Shown here: piece after piece, positions 52,679 through 60,966 of the stretch
Layout of the letters: each line of letters begins with the position of its first letter
Numbering within the stretch: the first letter of the stretch is position 1
From: Chloroflexota bacterium
GTDB taxonomy: Bacteria > Chloroflexota > Anaerolineae > Anaerolineales > Anaerolineaceae
Length of the DNA stretch: 64,000 nucleotides
Direction of reading: 5' to 3'
Assembly (NCBI GenBank): GCA_021779955.1
Contig: JAJXZS010000050.1
Location: forward strand, 1-64,000
The notes under the pieces: generated by a model
Databases searched by the model: none
The model's input: only the letters and a program-made list of their open reading frames with translations
Told to the model about the DNA's origin: nothing
Program-made: the position numbers and the translations under genes

Positions 52679-55189
52679 TTACAACATACTGTCCGGGTCG
52701 ACCGTGATCTCCACATCCACGCCGTGAGGCTGCCACTCCGCAAGCGGCCTGCCTGTGAACATCTTGCGCGGGTCCGGTCCCCTGGCAATGACCATCCACC
52801 TGTACACACCGTTCATCCGCGAATAAAAGCAAGGCACCGGCCCGATCAGCGAAGTCGATGTCATGCCCAGTTCTTCGATCCACTTTTCGAACAACTGCGC
52901 GCTTCTTTGCGCCGCGTTTTCAGCCTCCTCTTCCTTCCGGCTGCGGAATTCGATTTTGACCATCCTGGAATAAGGCGGGTAACCTGCCTGCTTACGCAGT
53001 ACCAGCTCCTGCGCCGTAAAACTCTCCAAATCGTGATTGGCGGCAGCCTGGATGGCGTAATTCTCAGGATGAAAAGTCTGAAAAACCACCTTTCCTCCCA
53101 GGGGACTCCTGCCTGCCCGCCCTGCCAGTTGAGTCAGAAGCTGAAATGTCCGTTCAGGCGCCCGAAAGTCCGGCAGGTTGAGGCTGACATCCGCCAGCAC
53201 AGCCCCCACGAGTGTCACCAGCGGCAGATCGAGCCCCTTGGCCAGCATTTGGGTGCCGATGAGGATATCTGCCCTGTGGCTGATGAAATGATCCATGATC
53301 AGGTCGTGCGCGCCTTTGAGGCGGGCAGTCTCCGAGTCCCAGCGCAGCACGTTTGCCCCGGGGAACTGCGCTACCACCATTTTCTCGAGGCTTTCGGTGC
53401 CCAACCCGAACTGCCGAATGTTGACGCTCCCGCAAACGGGGCAGACTGTTGGCATATTACGCCGGTAGTTGCAGATGTGGCAGACCAGCTTGCCGATATC
53501 TGCGTGGAAGGTGAGCGGCGAGTCGCAGCGCGGGCAGCGCAGCGTCGTGCCGCAATCGCGGCAGAATACGTGCGACGCGCTTCCGCGCCGGTTGAGGAAG
53601 AGAATCGCCTGCTGTTTCCTTTCCAGCGTCTCGTGCAGGTTCTCGGTCAGAAGCCTGCTCAGTGCCGACCGGTTGCCCGCCTTCAGTTCCTGGCGCATAT
53701 CGACGATCGTAACAGGTGGAAGGGGCAGCGACTCGAGCGAGTCATCTCCCATCGCCAGATTTGTTCCGCCTTGTTCGATCATCACATTGCGGTGGGCAAA
53801 GATGCGTTTGGGCAATGCCAGGCGGTTCCACTCATTTCGATCGGCGCGGTATTGAAGCTCGACATCCGGCGTTGCTGAGCCGAGCATGATCACCGAATCC
53901 GTCAGCCTTGCGTACTCGAGCGCCGTATCGATGGAATTGTAGAAGGGGTGAAATTCAGCCTGGTGATAAGAACCGTCGTGGCACTCGTCGATGACGATCA
54001 GGCCAAGCTTGCCGAACGGCGAGAAAAGCGCGCTGCGTGGACCCACGACCACCCGCAATTCACCCGACCTCACCCTGCGCCAGGTATCGTAGCGCTCGCC
54101 CGGAGAGAGCTTTGAATGCACCAGTCCCACCTTACCGGGGAAGCGCGAATAGAACCGCCGCACGGTCTGCGGGGTCAGTGAAATCTCGGGCACCATGATC
54201 AGCGCCTGCCGGCCCTGGTCGAGCGTTGCCTGCACGGAACGCAGGTAGATTTCGGTCTTGCCCGATCCCGTCACGCCTGTGATCAGGTTCGGTCGACGCG
54301 CCTCCTGCCCTTCGATTTGCACCCGGATGCGCTGCCACAGCGCATTTTGATCAGGGGTTAGCTCGGGCGGTACGGTCAGCACGGGATTGATGTGCTCCAG
54401 CGGGTCGCGCCAGATTTCAGTCTCGCCAAGCACGATCAGGTCTCGATCGGCCAGCCAATGCAGATCGGACATATCGGTTCCGGTCTCTGCATAGACGAAA
54501 CTGGCATTGAGGGGCAGGGCTTCGTCCGCCAGCAAAAGCAGCACTGCCCTTCGCCGTTCCTTTGCGCTGCCCTCCCTCGCGCTTTCCAGGCTCGCCTCGA
54601 TCTGATCCGGCGCAATGGCCAGGCTGACCGTTCGCACGAATTTGGGCCGCACCCTTCGGGGCAGCAAGATAGGCAGGGAAGACACGATGAGTTGGCGCTG
54701 CAGCGCTAGCAGGCTGGCCCGCCAGTTGACGTGCGGAATGGCGCTGTCCACCTGCCCGCCGCGCAGTTCACCCCGTTTCTGCAGCAGCCTCACCAGGCGC
54801 TGCTGGGTGGGAGTGAGTTTGGAAATGTCTTCGGGTTCTTTGATCAGCTTGAGCAGGATATCGGTATGCTGGCTGATGCCAGGCGGGAGCATCGCGTCCA
54901 TGCAGGCTGATACTGTCTCAAGGTTCTCTTTCGCCAGCCAATGGGCGAGCTCAATTTGCGTTCGAGTGACCGCGGGGACATCGTCGACCAGCGCCTGGAT
55001 GGATTTTGTCTTTGCCACGCTTGGCTCATCGAGCAATTCGATCACTACGCCTTGCGCAGTCTGCGCGCCCAGCGGGACGATCACCAGCGATCCGGGCTGC
55101 AAGCGTCCTTTGAGATCGTCCGGGACGGAGTAGTCGTAGGCTTGCACAAGCTGGGCGATGTTGACCGAGACCCTGGCGAATTCTGACAT
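52679..55189 (-). CDS. priA: Primosomal protein N' (replication restart helicase)
   Basis: This 836-aa helicase restarts stalled replication forks. It has the N-terminal 3'BD domain (ARVSVNIAQLVQAYDYSVPD), Walker A GVTGSGKTEIYLR, Walker B VIDECHD (DEAH-type), and motif III MLGSATPD. The zinc-binding block has paired CxxC (CRDCGTTLRCPRCDSPL, CHICNY, CPVCGS). Motif V/VI region GTQMLAKGLDLPLVTLVG and LAGRAGRSPLGG follow. I start at MSEFARV; six extra codons upstream are unlikely. The MEMO-type gene ends 14 bases upstream on the same strand, so they are probably co-transcribed. Confidence 0.95.
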   Translation of the reverse strand: MSEFARVSVNIAQLVQAYDYSVPDDLKGRLQPGSLVIVPLGAQTAQGVVIELLDEPSVAKTKSIQALVDDVPAVTRTQIELAHWLAKENLETVSACMDAMLPPGISQHTDILLKLIKEPEDISKLTPTQQRLVRLLQKRGELRGGQVDSAIPHVNWRASLLALQRQLIVSSLPILLPRRVRPKFVRTVSLAIAPDQIEASLESAREGSAKERRRAVLLLLADEALPLNASFVYAETGTDMSDLHWLADRDLIVLGETEIWRDPLEHINPVLTVPPELTPDQNALWQRIRVQIEGQEARRPNLITGVTGSGKTEIYLRSVQATLDQGRQALIMVPEISLTPQTVRRFYSRFPGKVGLVHSKLSPGERYDTWRRVRSGELRVVVGPRSALFSPFGKLGLIVIDECHDGSYHQAEFHPFYNSIDTALEYARLTDSVIMLGSATPDVELQYRADRNEWNRLALPKRIFAHRNVMIEQGGTNLAMGDDSLESLPLPPVTIVDMRQELKAGNRSALSRLLTENLHETLERKQQAILFLNRRGSASHVFCRDCGTTLRCPRCDSPLTFHADIGKLVCHICNYRRNMPTVCPVCGSVNIRQFGLGTESLEKMVVAQFPGANVLRWDSETARLKGAHDLIMDHFISHRADILIGTQMLAKGLDLPLVTLVGAVLADVSLNLPDFRAPERTFQLLTQLAGRAGRSPLGGKVVFQTFHPENYAIQAAANHDLESFTAQELVLRKQAGYPPYSRMVKIEFRSRKEEEAENAAQRSAQLFEKWIEELGMTSTSLIGPVPCFYSRMNGVYRWMVIARGPDPRKMFTGRPLAEWQPHGVDVEITVDPDSML

Positions 55190-55203
55190 GATCTGTGCTG
55201 ACC

Positions 55204-56052
55204 TCAACCCCGGGTGATCACTGCCGCCCCATACCCCACAACACTGGACGTGTCGTGAGTACTGTCGGCAGAAGTGGAATGATGCAGCAGATGGACGTGA
55301 TTTGCGCCGAGCGCTTTTGCCGCAGTGAGCACCGTTGCCACCGCTCCGGCGCCGCAGGCAAAACCGGTTCCGGCTTTCTCAGTGCGCAGCACGCCCTCGG
55401 GCGAGAAAGCCTCGATCTGCGCCAGCATCTCGTGATCGAGGATTCTGGCCTCGTGTTCGTTGTAAAAGTGAGAAAGGTCGGTGCTGGCAACGAGCAGGGC
55501 GTTCTTACCCTTGAGCACGTGCGCCAGGGCTTCACCCACCTGGAAGATCGCCTTTTCTGCCTCGGTGCGTATCATCAAGGGGATCAACTTGAATTCGCCC
55601 TTAAGCGCGACCTGCAGGAAGGGGAGTTGAATTTCGAGCGAATGCTCGTTGTCATTCGAAATTTCCGTCAGCGTCAGCCCGCTGCTTGAAAATAACGTGT
55701 CCTTGAGAAACTGAAGCTCCTGCGCGTCGATCGGCACTTTGCCAAGCGGAGTGTTGTAGGCAGTGTGGGCAGAAGTGAGCAATTCGGCCGGGTGGAACAT
55801 GTGCAGTGGAGAAACAACCGCACAGATGTCATAGCTCTTGCCCATCACACAGCGATACCCGTAGCCGGCCGTCGCGCCGGAATAGCGGTAGCCTGCGTGA
55901 GGAACGATCACGCCAACGACTTCCTCCGTCAGCGTGCAAGGGCTCGCTTCGGCGAGAAATAGGTTGATCTCTTTACGCAGTACTTCCGGGTCACCCGAAT
56001 ACCAGGTGCCGGCGATTGGAGAGGGACGAACCGGGGTAACCATGTGTGCCAT
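55204..56052 (-). CDS. MEMO/AmmeMemoRadiSam system protein B-like, metal-binding dioxygenase fold
   Basis: This 282-aa protein has the MEMO signatures: RPSPIAGTWYSGDPEVLRKEI, VGVIVPHAGYRYSGATAGYGY (metal His), SPLHMFHP, DNEHSLEIQLPFLQ (His) and ASTDLSHFYNEHEA. The fold is related to class III extradiol dioxygenases and is metal-binding. AMMECR1 and radical-SAM partners of the system are not in this window. GGAGAAT stands directly before the ATG at 56052, and TATAAT on the reverse strand at 56075-56080 may be the -10. Its biochemical function is not established. Confidence 0.88.
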   Translation of the reverse strand: MAHMVTPVRPSPIAGTWYSGDPEVLRKEINLFLAEASPCTLTEEVVGVIVPHAGYRYSGATAGYGYRCVMGKSYDICAVVSPLHMFHPAELLTSAHTAYNTPLGKVPIDAQELQFLKDTLFSSSGLTLTEISNDNEHSLEIQLPFLQVALKGEFKLIPLMIRTEAEKAIFQVGEALAHVLKGKNALLVASTDLSHFYNEHEARILDHEMLAQIEAFSPEGVLRTEKAGTGFACGAGAVATVLTAAKALGANHVHLLHHSTSADSTHDTSSVVGYGAAVITRG

Positions 56053-56199
56053 ATTCTCCTGCCTGATCACCCTTATTATACAGTTCGCACCCCTTCAATG
56101 GGCAGCAGTTTATGGGGTGCTGGAATGAAAAGCAGATCGCCAAAATGTGATATTGAAAATGCTCAGCGGTTTGTCATAAGGCTTGTCCGCGCGAATCCC

Positions 56200-56820
56200 C
56201 TAACATGGCATGTCCGCATTGATTACCTTCAATGTATAGGTGTCTCCAGATTTGAACAATGCTCCATAGAATGCCGTGTATTCATGAAATTCATCAATTA
56301 TGGTTCCGCCCCCTGCTGTCCAGTTGCTTTGATCGCAGTATTTGTTGCCACAAAGCAGCGGATCGACTGTTTCGATGTTGACTCCGATATCCAGGATGAA
56401 CACAGCCCCCAGTTTTTGAGGACAGGCTGCCAGGAACGAAGGGTTATAGACCTGTGTGAATTCATAGCTCCTTAATCGCCAGTGAGCATCTATCTCTTCA
56501 TCTGTGAGTTTATCCAGCCAGAGAGATAGCAGAGTTTTGGCGATCTCCTCATTTGATCCGGCATCTTTGATTTCGAGTGAGAGTTCTTGATCGTACGGGC
56601 TGTACTGTGTCGGCACGGCGCTTGCATGGAAGATGGTTTGGGTCAAGGTCGGTTCAGAAGGCGTCAAAGAAGGTGTTGGAGAAAGGGTTTCTGTTTGTGT
56701 TTGCGTCTCAATTGATGGCGGCGGTTCGAGTGTGCTCGGTAAACCAGGCATGCAGCTCGAAACCAGGATGGACAGTGTCAGAATCACTAGCAATGGACTT
56801 TGATGAGTTCTCGACTTCAT
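56200..56820 (-). CDS. Lipoprotein of unknown function
   Basis: This 206-aa protein has a signal peptide ending LSILVSSC (lipobox VSSC, Cys 23) and a Thr/Pro/Ser-rich linker of about 45 residues (SIETQTQTETLSPTPSLTPS). The compact C-terminal domain has four Cys (AACPQKLGAV, PLLCGNKYCDQS, and the last residue), possibly disulfide-bonded. The strand-rich end TYTLKVINADMPC suggests a small beta domain. GGGAGGAG lies before the ATG. I do not recognise the domain. On the reverse strand TTGTAA-18-TATAGT in the upstream gap could be its promoter. The 253-bp gap 56821-57073 otherwise holds only the terminator of the next gene and a 6-bp hairpin at 57003-57020. Confidence 0.8.
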   Translation of the reverse strand: MKSRTHQSPLLVILTLSILVSSCMPGLPSTLEPPPSIETQTQTETLSPTPSLTPSEPTLTQTIFHASAVPTQYSPYDQELSLEIKDAGSNEEIAKTLLSLWLDKLTDEEIDAHWRLRSYEFTQVYNPSFLAACPQKLGAVFILDIGVNIETVDPLLCGNKYCDQSNWTAGGGTIIDEFHEYTAFYGALFKSGDTYTLKVINADMPC

Positions 56821-57021
56821 TTTGCTCCTCCCTGGTCTTCTCTACCCGAAATAAGAACCCTTAAACGTCGTAAGTTGGATCGAGCAGAAGAGAGATTGTG
56901 AAAATATAGAGGCGATTGATCTCGAGCAGACTGTTTCCCCCTCAAAAATGCTGTTATTACCACGAATTACCCACCGAGTAGTATAACTATAACATCAATT
57001 TCTGAGATGTTACAATCTCAT

Positions 57022-57055
57022 TCAAATAAAAGAGCGCCAGTAGATACTGGCGCTC
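57022..57055 (-). terminator. Terminator of the second LysM-M23 gene
   Basis: On the reverse strand an inverted repeat of 11 bp (57045-57055 and 57032-57042) runs into TTTTATTT. Confidence 0.88.
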
Positions 57056-57073
57056 AATAGTAAAAATTCTGAA

Positions 57074-58273
57074 TTAGTGCAGGAAGTCCCAGGGGTTGAC
57101 GGGGCCGCCCGTGGTGCTGCGCAGCTCGAAGTGCAGATGTGGGCCCGTGGAGTTACCGGTACTGCCCATCAAGCCGATGACGTCGCCCTGGTAGACATAG
57201 CCGCCGCACTCGTAGTTGCGCTGGCTGAGGTGGGCGTAGACGGATTGCCAACCGTCGCCGTGATCCACGACGATGAGCTCACCGTAGCCGTTGTTGTTCC
57301 AGCCGGAGTACACCACCACGCCTGCGTCCACAGCGTAAATGGGATTGCCCAAATGCCCCGCAAAGTCGAGGCCGCGGTGGATGGTGGTATAGTCGTAGCC
57401 GGAGAGGTAATGCTCGGTGGTCGGCCAGACGAACGTGCCGTCGCCGACAGGGCCTTCCATGGTTGCGCCGCAGTAGCCAGGGCCGCGAATGGCCGATTGG
57501 GCTTCAGAGGTACGCGCGATATGTGGCAGCCAGTCGGTGAATTCGGCAACGCCGCCGGGGATGAAGAGCTGTGTGCCTGCCGGGATATTGGGGTAGGAAT
57601 AGTCGCCGATGGTGGCCCGGTCGAGATTGTTCCCCTTCCAATCGATAATGGTATCCACGCTGACCTTATAGTAGCTGGCCACTCCGTTCAGTCCGTCGCC
57701 GGTATTCCACTGGTAGATAGCGCCGTCCATGGGTGGGATGTTGATCACCACTCCGGGGATCAGGTTATCCGGGTTATCGCCGAGGATGTACTTGTTGCTC
57801 CAGAACAGAGATTCCGGTTTGAGGCCGTACTTGTCCGCGATATCGAACAGGGTATCACCCGTGACCACAGTATAGGGCATGATCGCGTCGCGCGGGTGAT
57901 TCGGCAGGGTGGTATGCAGGTTGGTCAAACGGGTGACCCCGGCATAGGCGGCAGTCTGGGCAATGTTTGGCTCGGATGTCGGCAGGGTTACCGGCTGAGT
58001 GGGTGTGAGGGTGTTCGAGGAATTGGCTTGGGTCGGATGTGAGCTCTTCAGGAAAAATGAACTCATGATCCAAACAACGACCATAATCAGTATGATCGAT
58101 GCAATTCCGGTTCCGATGCGCAGTGTGGTTTCACCCAACCCCATTTCCAATAAACGCCCCCAGATTTGGCGCACCTTGCTCTGCGAGGTTGGATTATTTT
58201 TGGCTTCAGTGCTTTCGTTCGAACGATCTTCCCCCACATCCTGGTCAGAATGTGTCGGTGGGATTTGATCCAT
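57074..58273 (-). CDS. LysM-M23 peptidoglycan endopeptidase, membrane-anchored (second paralogue)
   Basis: This is a protein of about 399 aa. It has an acidic cytoplasmic tail, one membrane helix (ASIILIMVVVWIMSSFFL), a Thr/Pro linker, a LysM domain (YTVVTGDTLFDIADKYGLKPES), a second LysM-like repeat, and an M23 domain with HRGLDFAGHLGNPIYA, QSVYAHLS and HLHFELR, so the zinc residues are present. It closely parallels the protein at 51124, including a CGAT/CQAP segment before the catalytic domain. The upstream ATG at 58303 overlaps the -10 box of the promoter at 58299, so I use MDQIPP, which has GGAG 12 bases before it. Confidence 0.9.
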   Translation of the reverse strand: MDQIPPTHSDQDVGEDRSNESTEAKNNPTSQSKVRQIWGRLLEMGLGETTLRIGTGIASIILIMVVVWIMSSFFLKSSHPTQANSSNTLTPTQPVTLPTSEPNIAQTAAYAGVTRLTNLHTTLPNHPRDAIMPYTVVTGDTLFDIADKYGLKPESLFWSNKYILGDNPDNLIPGVVINIPPMDGAIYQWNTGDGLNGVASYYKVSVDTIIDWKGNNLDRATIGDYSYPNIPAGTQLFIPGGVAEFTDWLPHIARTSEAQSAIRGPGYCGATMEGPVGDGTFVWPTTEHYLSGYDYTTIHRGLDFAGHLGNPIYAVDAGVVVYSGWNNNGYGELIVVDHGDGWQSVYAHLSQRNYECGGYVYQGDVIGLMGSTGNSTGPHLHFELRSTTGGPVNPWDFLH

Positions 58274-58298
58274 ATTGTTTGTTTGCTCCGTGTCAAAA

Positions 58299-58327
58299 AT
58301 CATAACAGAAAGAGAAATTTCGGTCAA
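58299..58327 (-). promoter_or_regulatory. Promoter of the second LysM-M23 gene
   Basis: On the reverse strand TTGACC (58322-58327), 17-base spacer, TATGAT (58299-58304). A further TTGACA-17-TATTTG lies just upstream. Confidence 0.72.
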
Positions 58328-58381
58328 GCACCGCAAATACAGGCTAACAGGTCATTTGTCAAGCGATATTCGTGAATTGTT

Positions 58382-58392
58382 TGTGTTAAAAT
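58382..58392 (+). promoter_or_regulatory. Extended -10 promoter for metG
   Basis: TGTGTTAAAAT (TG, one base, TAAAAT), 32 bases before the metG ATG, without a clear -35. Same 11-mer as before tRNA-Gln. Confidence 0.5.
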
Positions 58393-58423
58393 TGAACCAT
58401 CTTATCTGAACCAGAGGTGTACG

Positions 58424-60232
58424 ATGAGCGATTCTGTTTTGGTTGCGGTTGCCTGGCCTTACGCGAATGCCGAAATCCATGTCGGCAATCTTACCGGCTC
58501 ATACCTGCCGGCGGATATTTTTGCTCGCTATCAAAGGTTACGCGGACGCAAGGTGTTGATGGTCTCGGGTTCAGATTCGCATGGCACGCCCATCACGGTA
58601 AGGGCTGACGCCGAACATACTACGCCTTTGGAAGTCTATCAACGCTATCATAACGGTTTTCTTCAACTTTTTCAACAGTTGGGTTTGACCTATGACCTGT
58701 TCACCTCGACGCAGACCGCAAATCACTGGAATATCTCGCAGAAGATGTTCCTTGCTTTGAAGCAAAACGGTTTCCTATATAAGGAAAGCCAGCCCCAGTG
58801 GTTCGCCCCCAGCCAGGGAAGGTTCCTTCCGGACCGCTACGTGGAAGGCACCTGCTACATCTGCGGATATACCAACGCGCGCAGCGATCAGTGCGACAAT
58901 TGCGGTAATCTGCTCGATCCGGCGCTGTTGATCAACCCCCGCTCGAAGATAGACGGATCGACTCCTGAATTGCGCTCCACCGAGCACTATTTCCTCGACC
59001 TGGCCCGTTTGCAGGATGTCGTGGTCGAATTCCTGCACCTGCGCGAATCCTACTGGCGGCCAAATGTACTGCGCCAGTCGCTCAATCAGATCGAGCATGA
59101 AGGTCTCCACGGCCGCGCCATCACCCGCGACCTCGATTGGGGCATCCCTCTGCCCAAGGGCGATGCAACTGAGGGCAAGGAGTGGGAAAACAAGCGCCTC
59201 TACGTCTGGTTCGAGGCGGTGATCGGATACGTTTCCGCATCGATCGAATGGAGCAAAATTCACGGCGAAGAGGAAGCCTGGCGTGAGTGGTGGCAGAAGC
59301 CCGATTCCCGCAGCTATTACTTCATCGGCAAAGACAATATTCCCTTCCACGCCATCATCTGGCCGGCAGAGATCATCGGCGCAGAAAATACGTTCGACCA
59401 GCTTCTTGGCAGCCAGAATCCCAGGCGCCTTAATTTGCCGTACGATGTGCCTGCAAACGAGTTTATGAACCTGGAGGGGCAAAAGATTTCGGGCAGCCGC
59501 AATTGGGCTGTCTGGGCATCCGATTTTCTCTCGCGCTACGATCCCGATACATTACGCTACTACCTGACGGTTAATATGCCCGAGAGCAAGGATACCGATT
59601 GGGATTGGGAAGAGTTCTACCATCGCAATAACGACGAGCTCGTGGCCACCTGGGGCAATTTGGCAAACCGCGTGCTTGCTTTTGCCAACAAACACTGGGA
59701 AGGGAAAGTGCCCGAGCCGGGCCCGCTCACCGCTCTCGATGAAGACCTTCTGCGAACCGTCAATGATGGATTCAAGAGCGTTGGAGATGAGCTGGAAGCG
59801 GTGCATCTTCGAGCCGCCCTGGCGGAAGCCATGCGTATCGCCTCAGAGGTGAACAAATACCTCGACCAGACCGCGCCGTGGCAGTCGGTGAAAACCAGCA
59901 GGCAGGATGCGGCCCGCGCCATCTACACCGCAATCCGGGCCATCGATTCATTGAAGATTCTCTTCTCCCCATTCCTGCCCTTCACCAGCGAGCGCCTGCA
60001 TGCCATGCTGGGATACACCACACCCCTCTTTGGCAGCCAAAAAGTCAGTGAGCATCAGGATGAGCTTGGCGTACACAGGGTGCTCGAATATGATCCGGCC
60101 CCTGCCACAGGTACCTGGGCGCCAGGGAATATCGAACCGGGGCGCGCGCTGGTCAACCCGCTGCCGCTATTCAAGAAGCTCGACGCTTCGATGATCGAAG
60201 AGGAACGCGCCAGGCTGGGCGCGCAGAAATAA
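58424..60232 (+). CDS. metG: Methionyl-tRNA synthetase
   Basis: This 602-aa class I synthetase charges tRNA-Met. The HIGH-type motif is YANAEIHVGNL, the KMSKS loop reads KISGSRNW, and a zinc knuckle has CYICGYTNARSDQCDNCGNLL quoted by its Cys pattern CxxC...CxxC. The anticodon-binding domain follows (NLANRVLAFANKHWEG). It lacks the C-terminal dimerisation/tRNA-binding EMAP domain of the longer form. The variant KISGS is usual in this MetG subgroup. AGAGGTG precedes the ATG. A strong terminator follows, shared with the convergent gene. Confidence 0.96.
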   Translation: MSDSVLVAVAWPYANAEIHVGNLTGSYLPADIFARYQRLRGRKVLMVSGSDSHGTPITVRADAEHTTPLEVYQRYHNGFLQLFQQLGLTYDLFTSTQTANHWNISQKMFLALKQNGFLYKESQPQWFAPSQGRFLPDRYVEGTCYICGYTNARSDQCDNCGNLLDPALLINPRSKIDGSTPELRSTEHYFLDLARLQDVVVEFLHLRESYWRPNVLRQSLNQIEHEGLHGRAITRDLDWGIPLPKGDATEGKEWENKRLYVWFEAVIGYVSASIEWSKIHGEEEAWREWWQKPDSRSYYFIGKDNIPFHAIIWPAEIIGAENTFDQLLGSQNPRRLNLPYDVPANEFMNLEGQKISGSRNWAVWASDFLSRYDPDTLRYYLTVNMPESKDTDWDWEEFYHRNNDELVATWGNLANRVLAFANKHWEGKVPEPGPLTALDEDLLRTVNDGFKSVGDELEAVHLRAALAEAMRIASEVNKYLDQTAPWQSVKTSRQDAARAIYTAIRAIDSLKILFSPFLPFTSERLHAMLGYTTPLFGSQKVSEHQDELGVHRVLEYDPAPATGTWAPGNIEPGRALVNPLPLFKKLDASMIEEERARLGAQK

Positions 60233-60235
60233 AGC

Positions 60236-60269
60236 AATACCGCGAGGCGAAACACCTCGCGGTATTTTT
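60236..60269. terminator. Terminator between metG and the convergent nucleosidase gene
   Basis: Perfect 12-bp stem (arms 60236-60247 and 60255-60266, 7-base loop) followed by T on the forward side and a looser T-rich tail on the reverse side, so it probably serves both genes. Confidence 0.92.
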
Positions 60270-60966
60270 ATTCAACGACGGAACAACCGATCCAACCGGG
60301 CAGGTTTTCCAGAAGCTGAGTCATCACCTTCCCTGCGCGGATATGAAACGCACCGGGGTCGGCGTAAATCTCCCCGTTTGTGCTGCTGACCAGGTCGCTC
60401 ACCGCTCTCAAGATCAGGCAGGGCACATTGTTGCGCGAAGCCGTCCAGGCGATGGCGCCGGATTCCCAATCGCAGGCGACCGCCCCGTACTTCTCGATGA
60501 GCAGCGGCACCATGGCAGGGTCGATATCCTGGTCGGCAGAGATCAGCTTTCCCATCCGTACGGGCTGAGGGAGCGGATCGCGCAAGAAGGATAAGTCGAG
60601 TTTGCAGGAATAATGCCGCAACGCTTCCTCGGCATCTCCCATTCGTTCGTAGATGTCGTAGACCAGCGTTTCCTCTGCGAGTACAACTTCGCCTGTGGCA
60701 ATCTTGCCTGCGATTCCCCCGCAGGTGCCCAGGTTGGCAATCAACCGTGGGCTGAACGCCTGGATGGCATACTGGGTCGACGCTGCTGCCGAGATCTTGC
60801 CCCAGCCGCTCTTCACGAAAATGACCTGCTGATTTGCGATGGCTTGCTTGAAGTATCCGCCAAAAGGGCTATTGGCGATAACCGGGTGATCAAAGAACCC
60901 AAGCGCCGTTTGCCACTCTGCGTTGGCCGAGATCAATATCACGATCGGCGATTCACATCTGTCCAT
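60268..60966 (-). CDS. MTA/SAH nucleosidase-like purine nucleoside hydrolase family protein
   Basis: This 232-aa member of the PNP/UDP phosphorylase superfamily has VIFVKSGWGKISAAASTQYAI (phosphate/ribose loop), ANLGTCGGIA, ACDWESGAIAWTAS (catalytic Glu region VxxxWE replaces the usual VEMEGAA) and LRAVSDL with the general-acid Asp. It is close in size to MtnN, but the DWESGAI form is a variant, so the nucleoside is uncertain; futalosine or MTA are options. GAGGAAG precedes the ATG. It overlaps the upstream glycosyltransferase gene by 14 bases. Confidence 0.82.
   Translation of the reverse strand: MDRCESPIVILISANAEWQTALGFFDHPVIANSPFGGYFKQAIANQQVIFVKSGWGKISAAASTQYAIQAFSPRLIANLGTCGGIAGKIATGEVVLAEETLVYDIYERMGDAEEALRHYSCKLDLSFLRDPLPQPVRMGKLISADQDIDPAMVPLLIEKYGAVACDWESGAIAWTASRNNVPCLILRAVSDLVSSTNGEIYADPGAFHIRAGKVMTQLLENLPGWIGCSVVE

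Noticed and set aside
52526-53878. Forward open frame of 450 codons
   Set aside because: Most of it lies antisense to priA, which has full helicase motifs; composition is rich in His/Arg/Gln as expected for an antisense frame.
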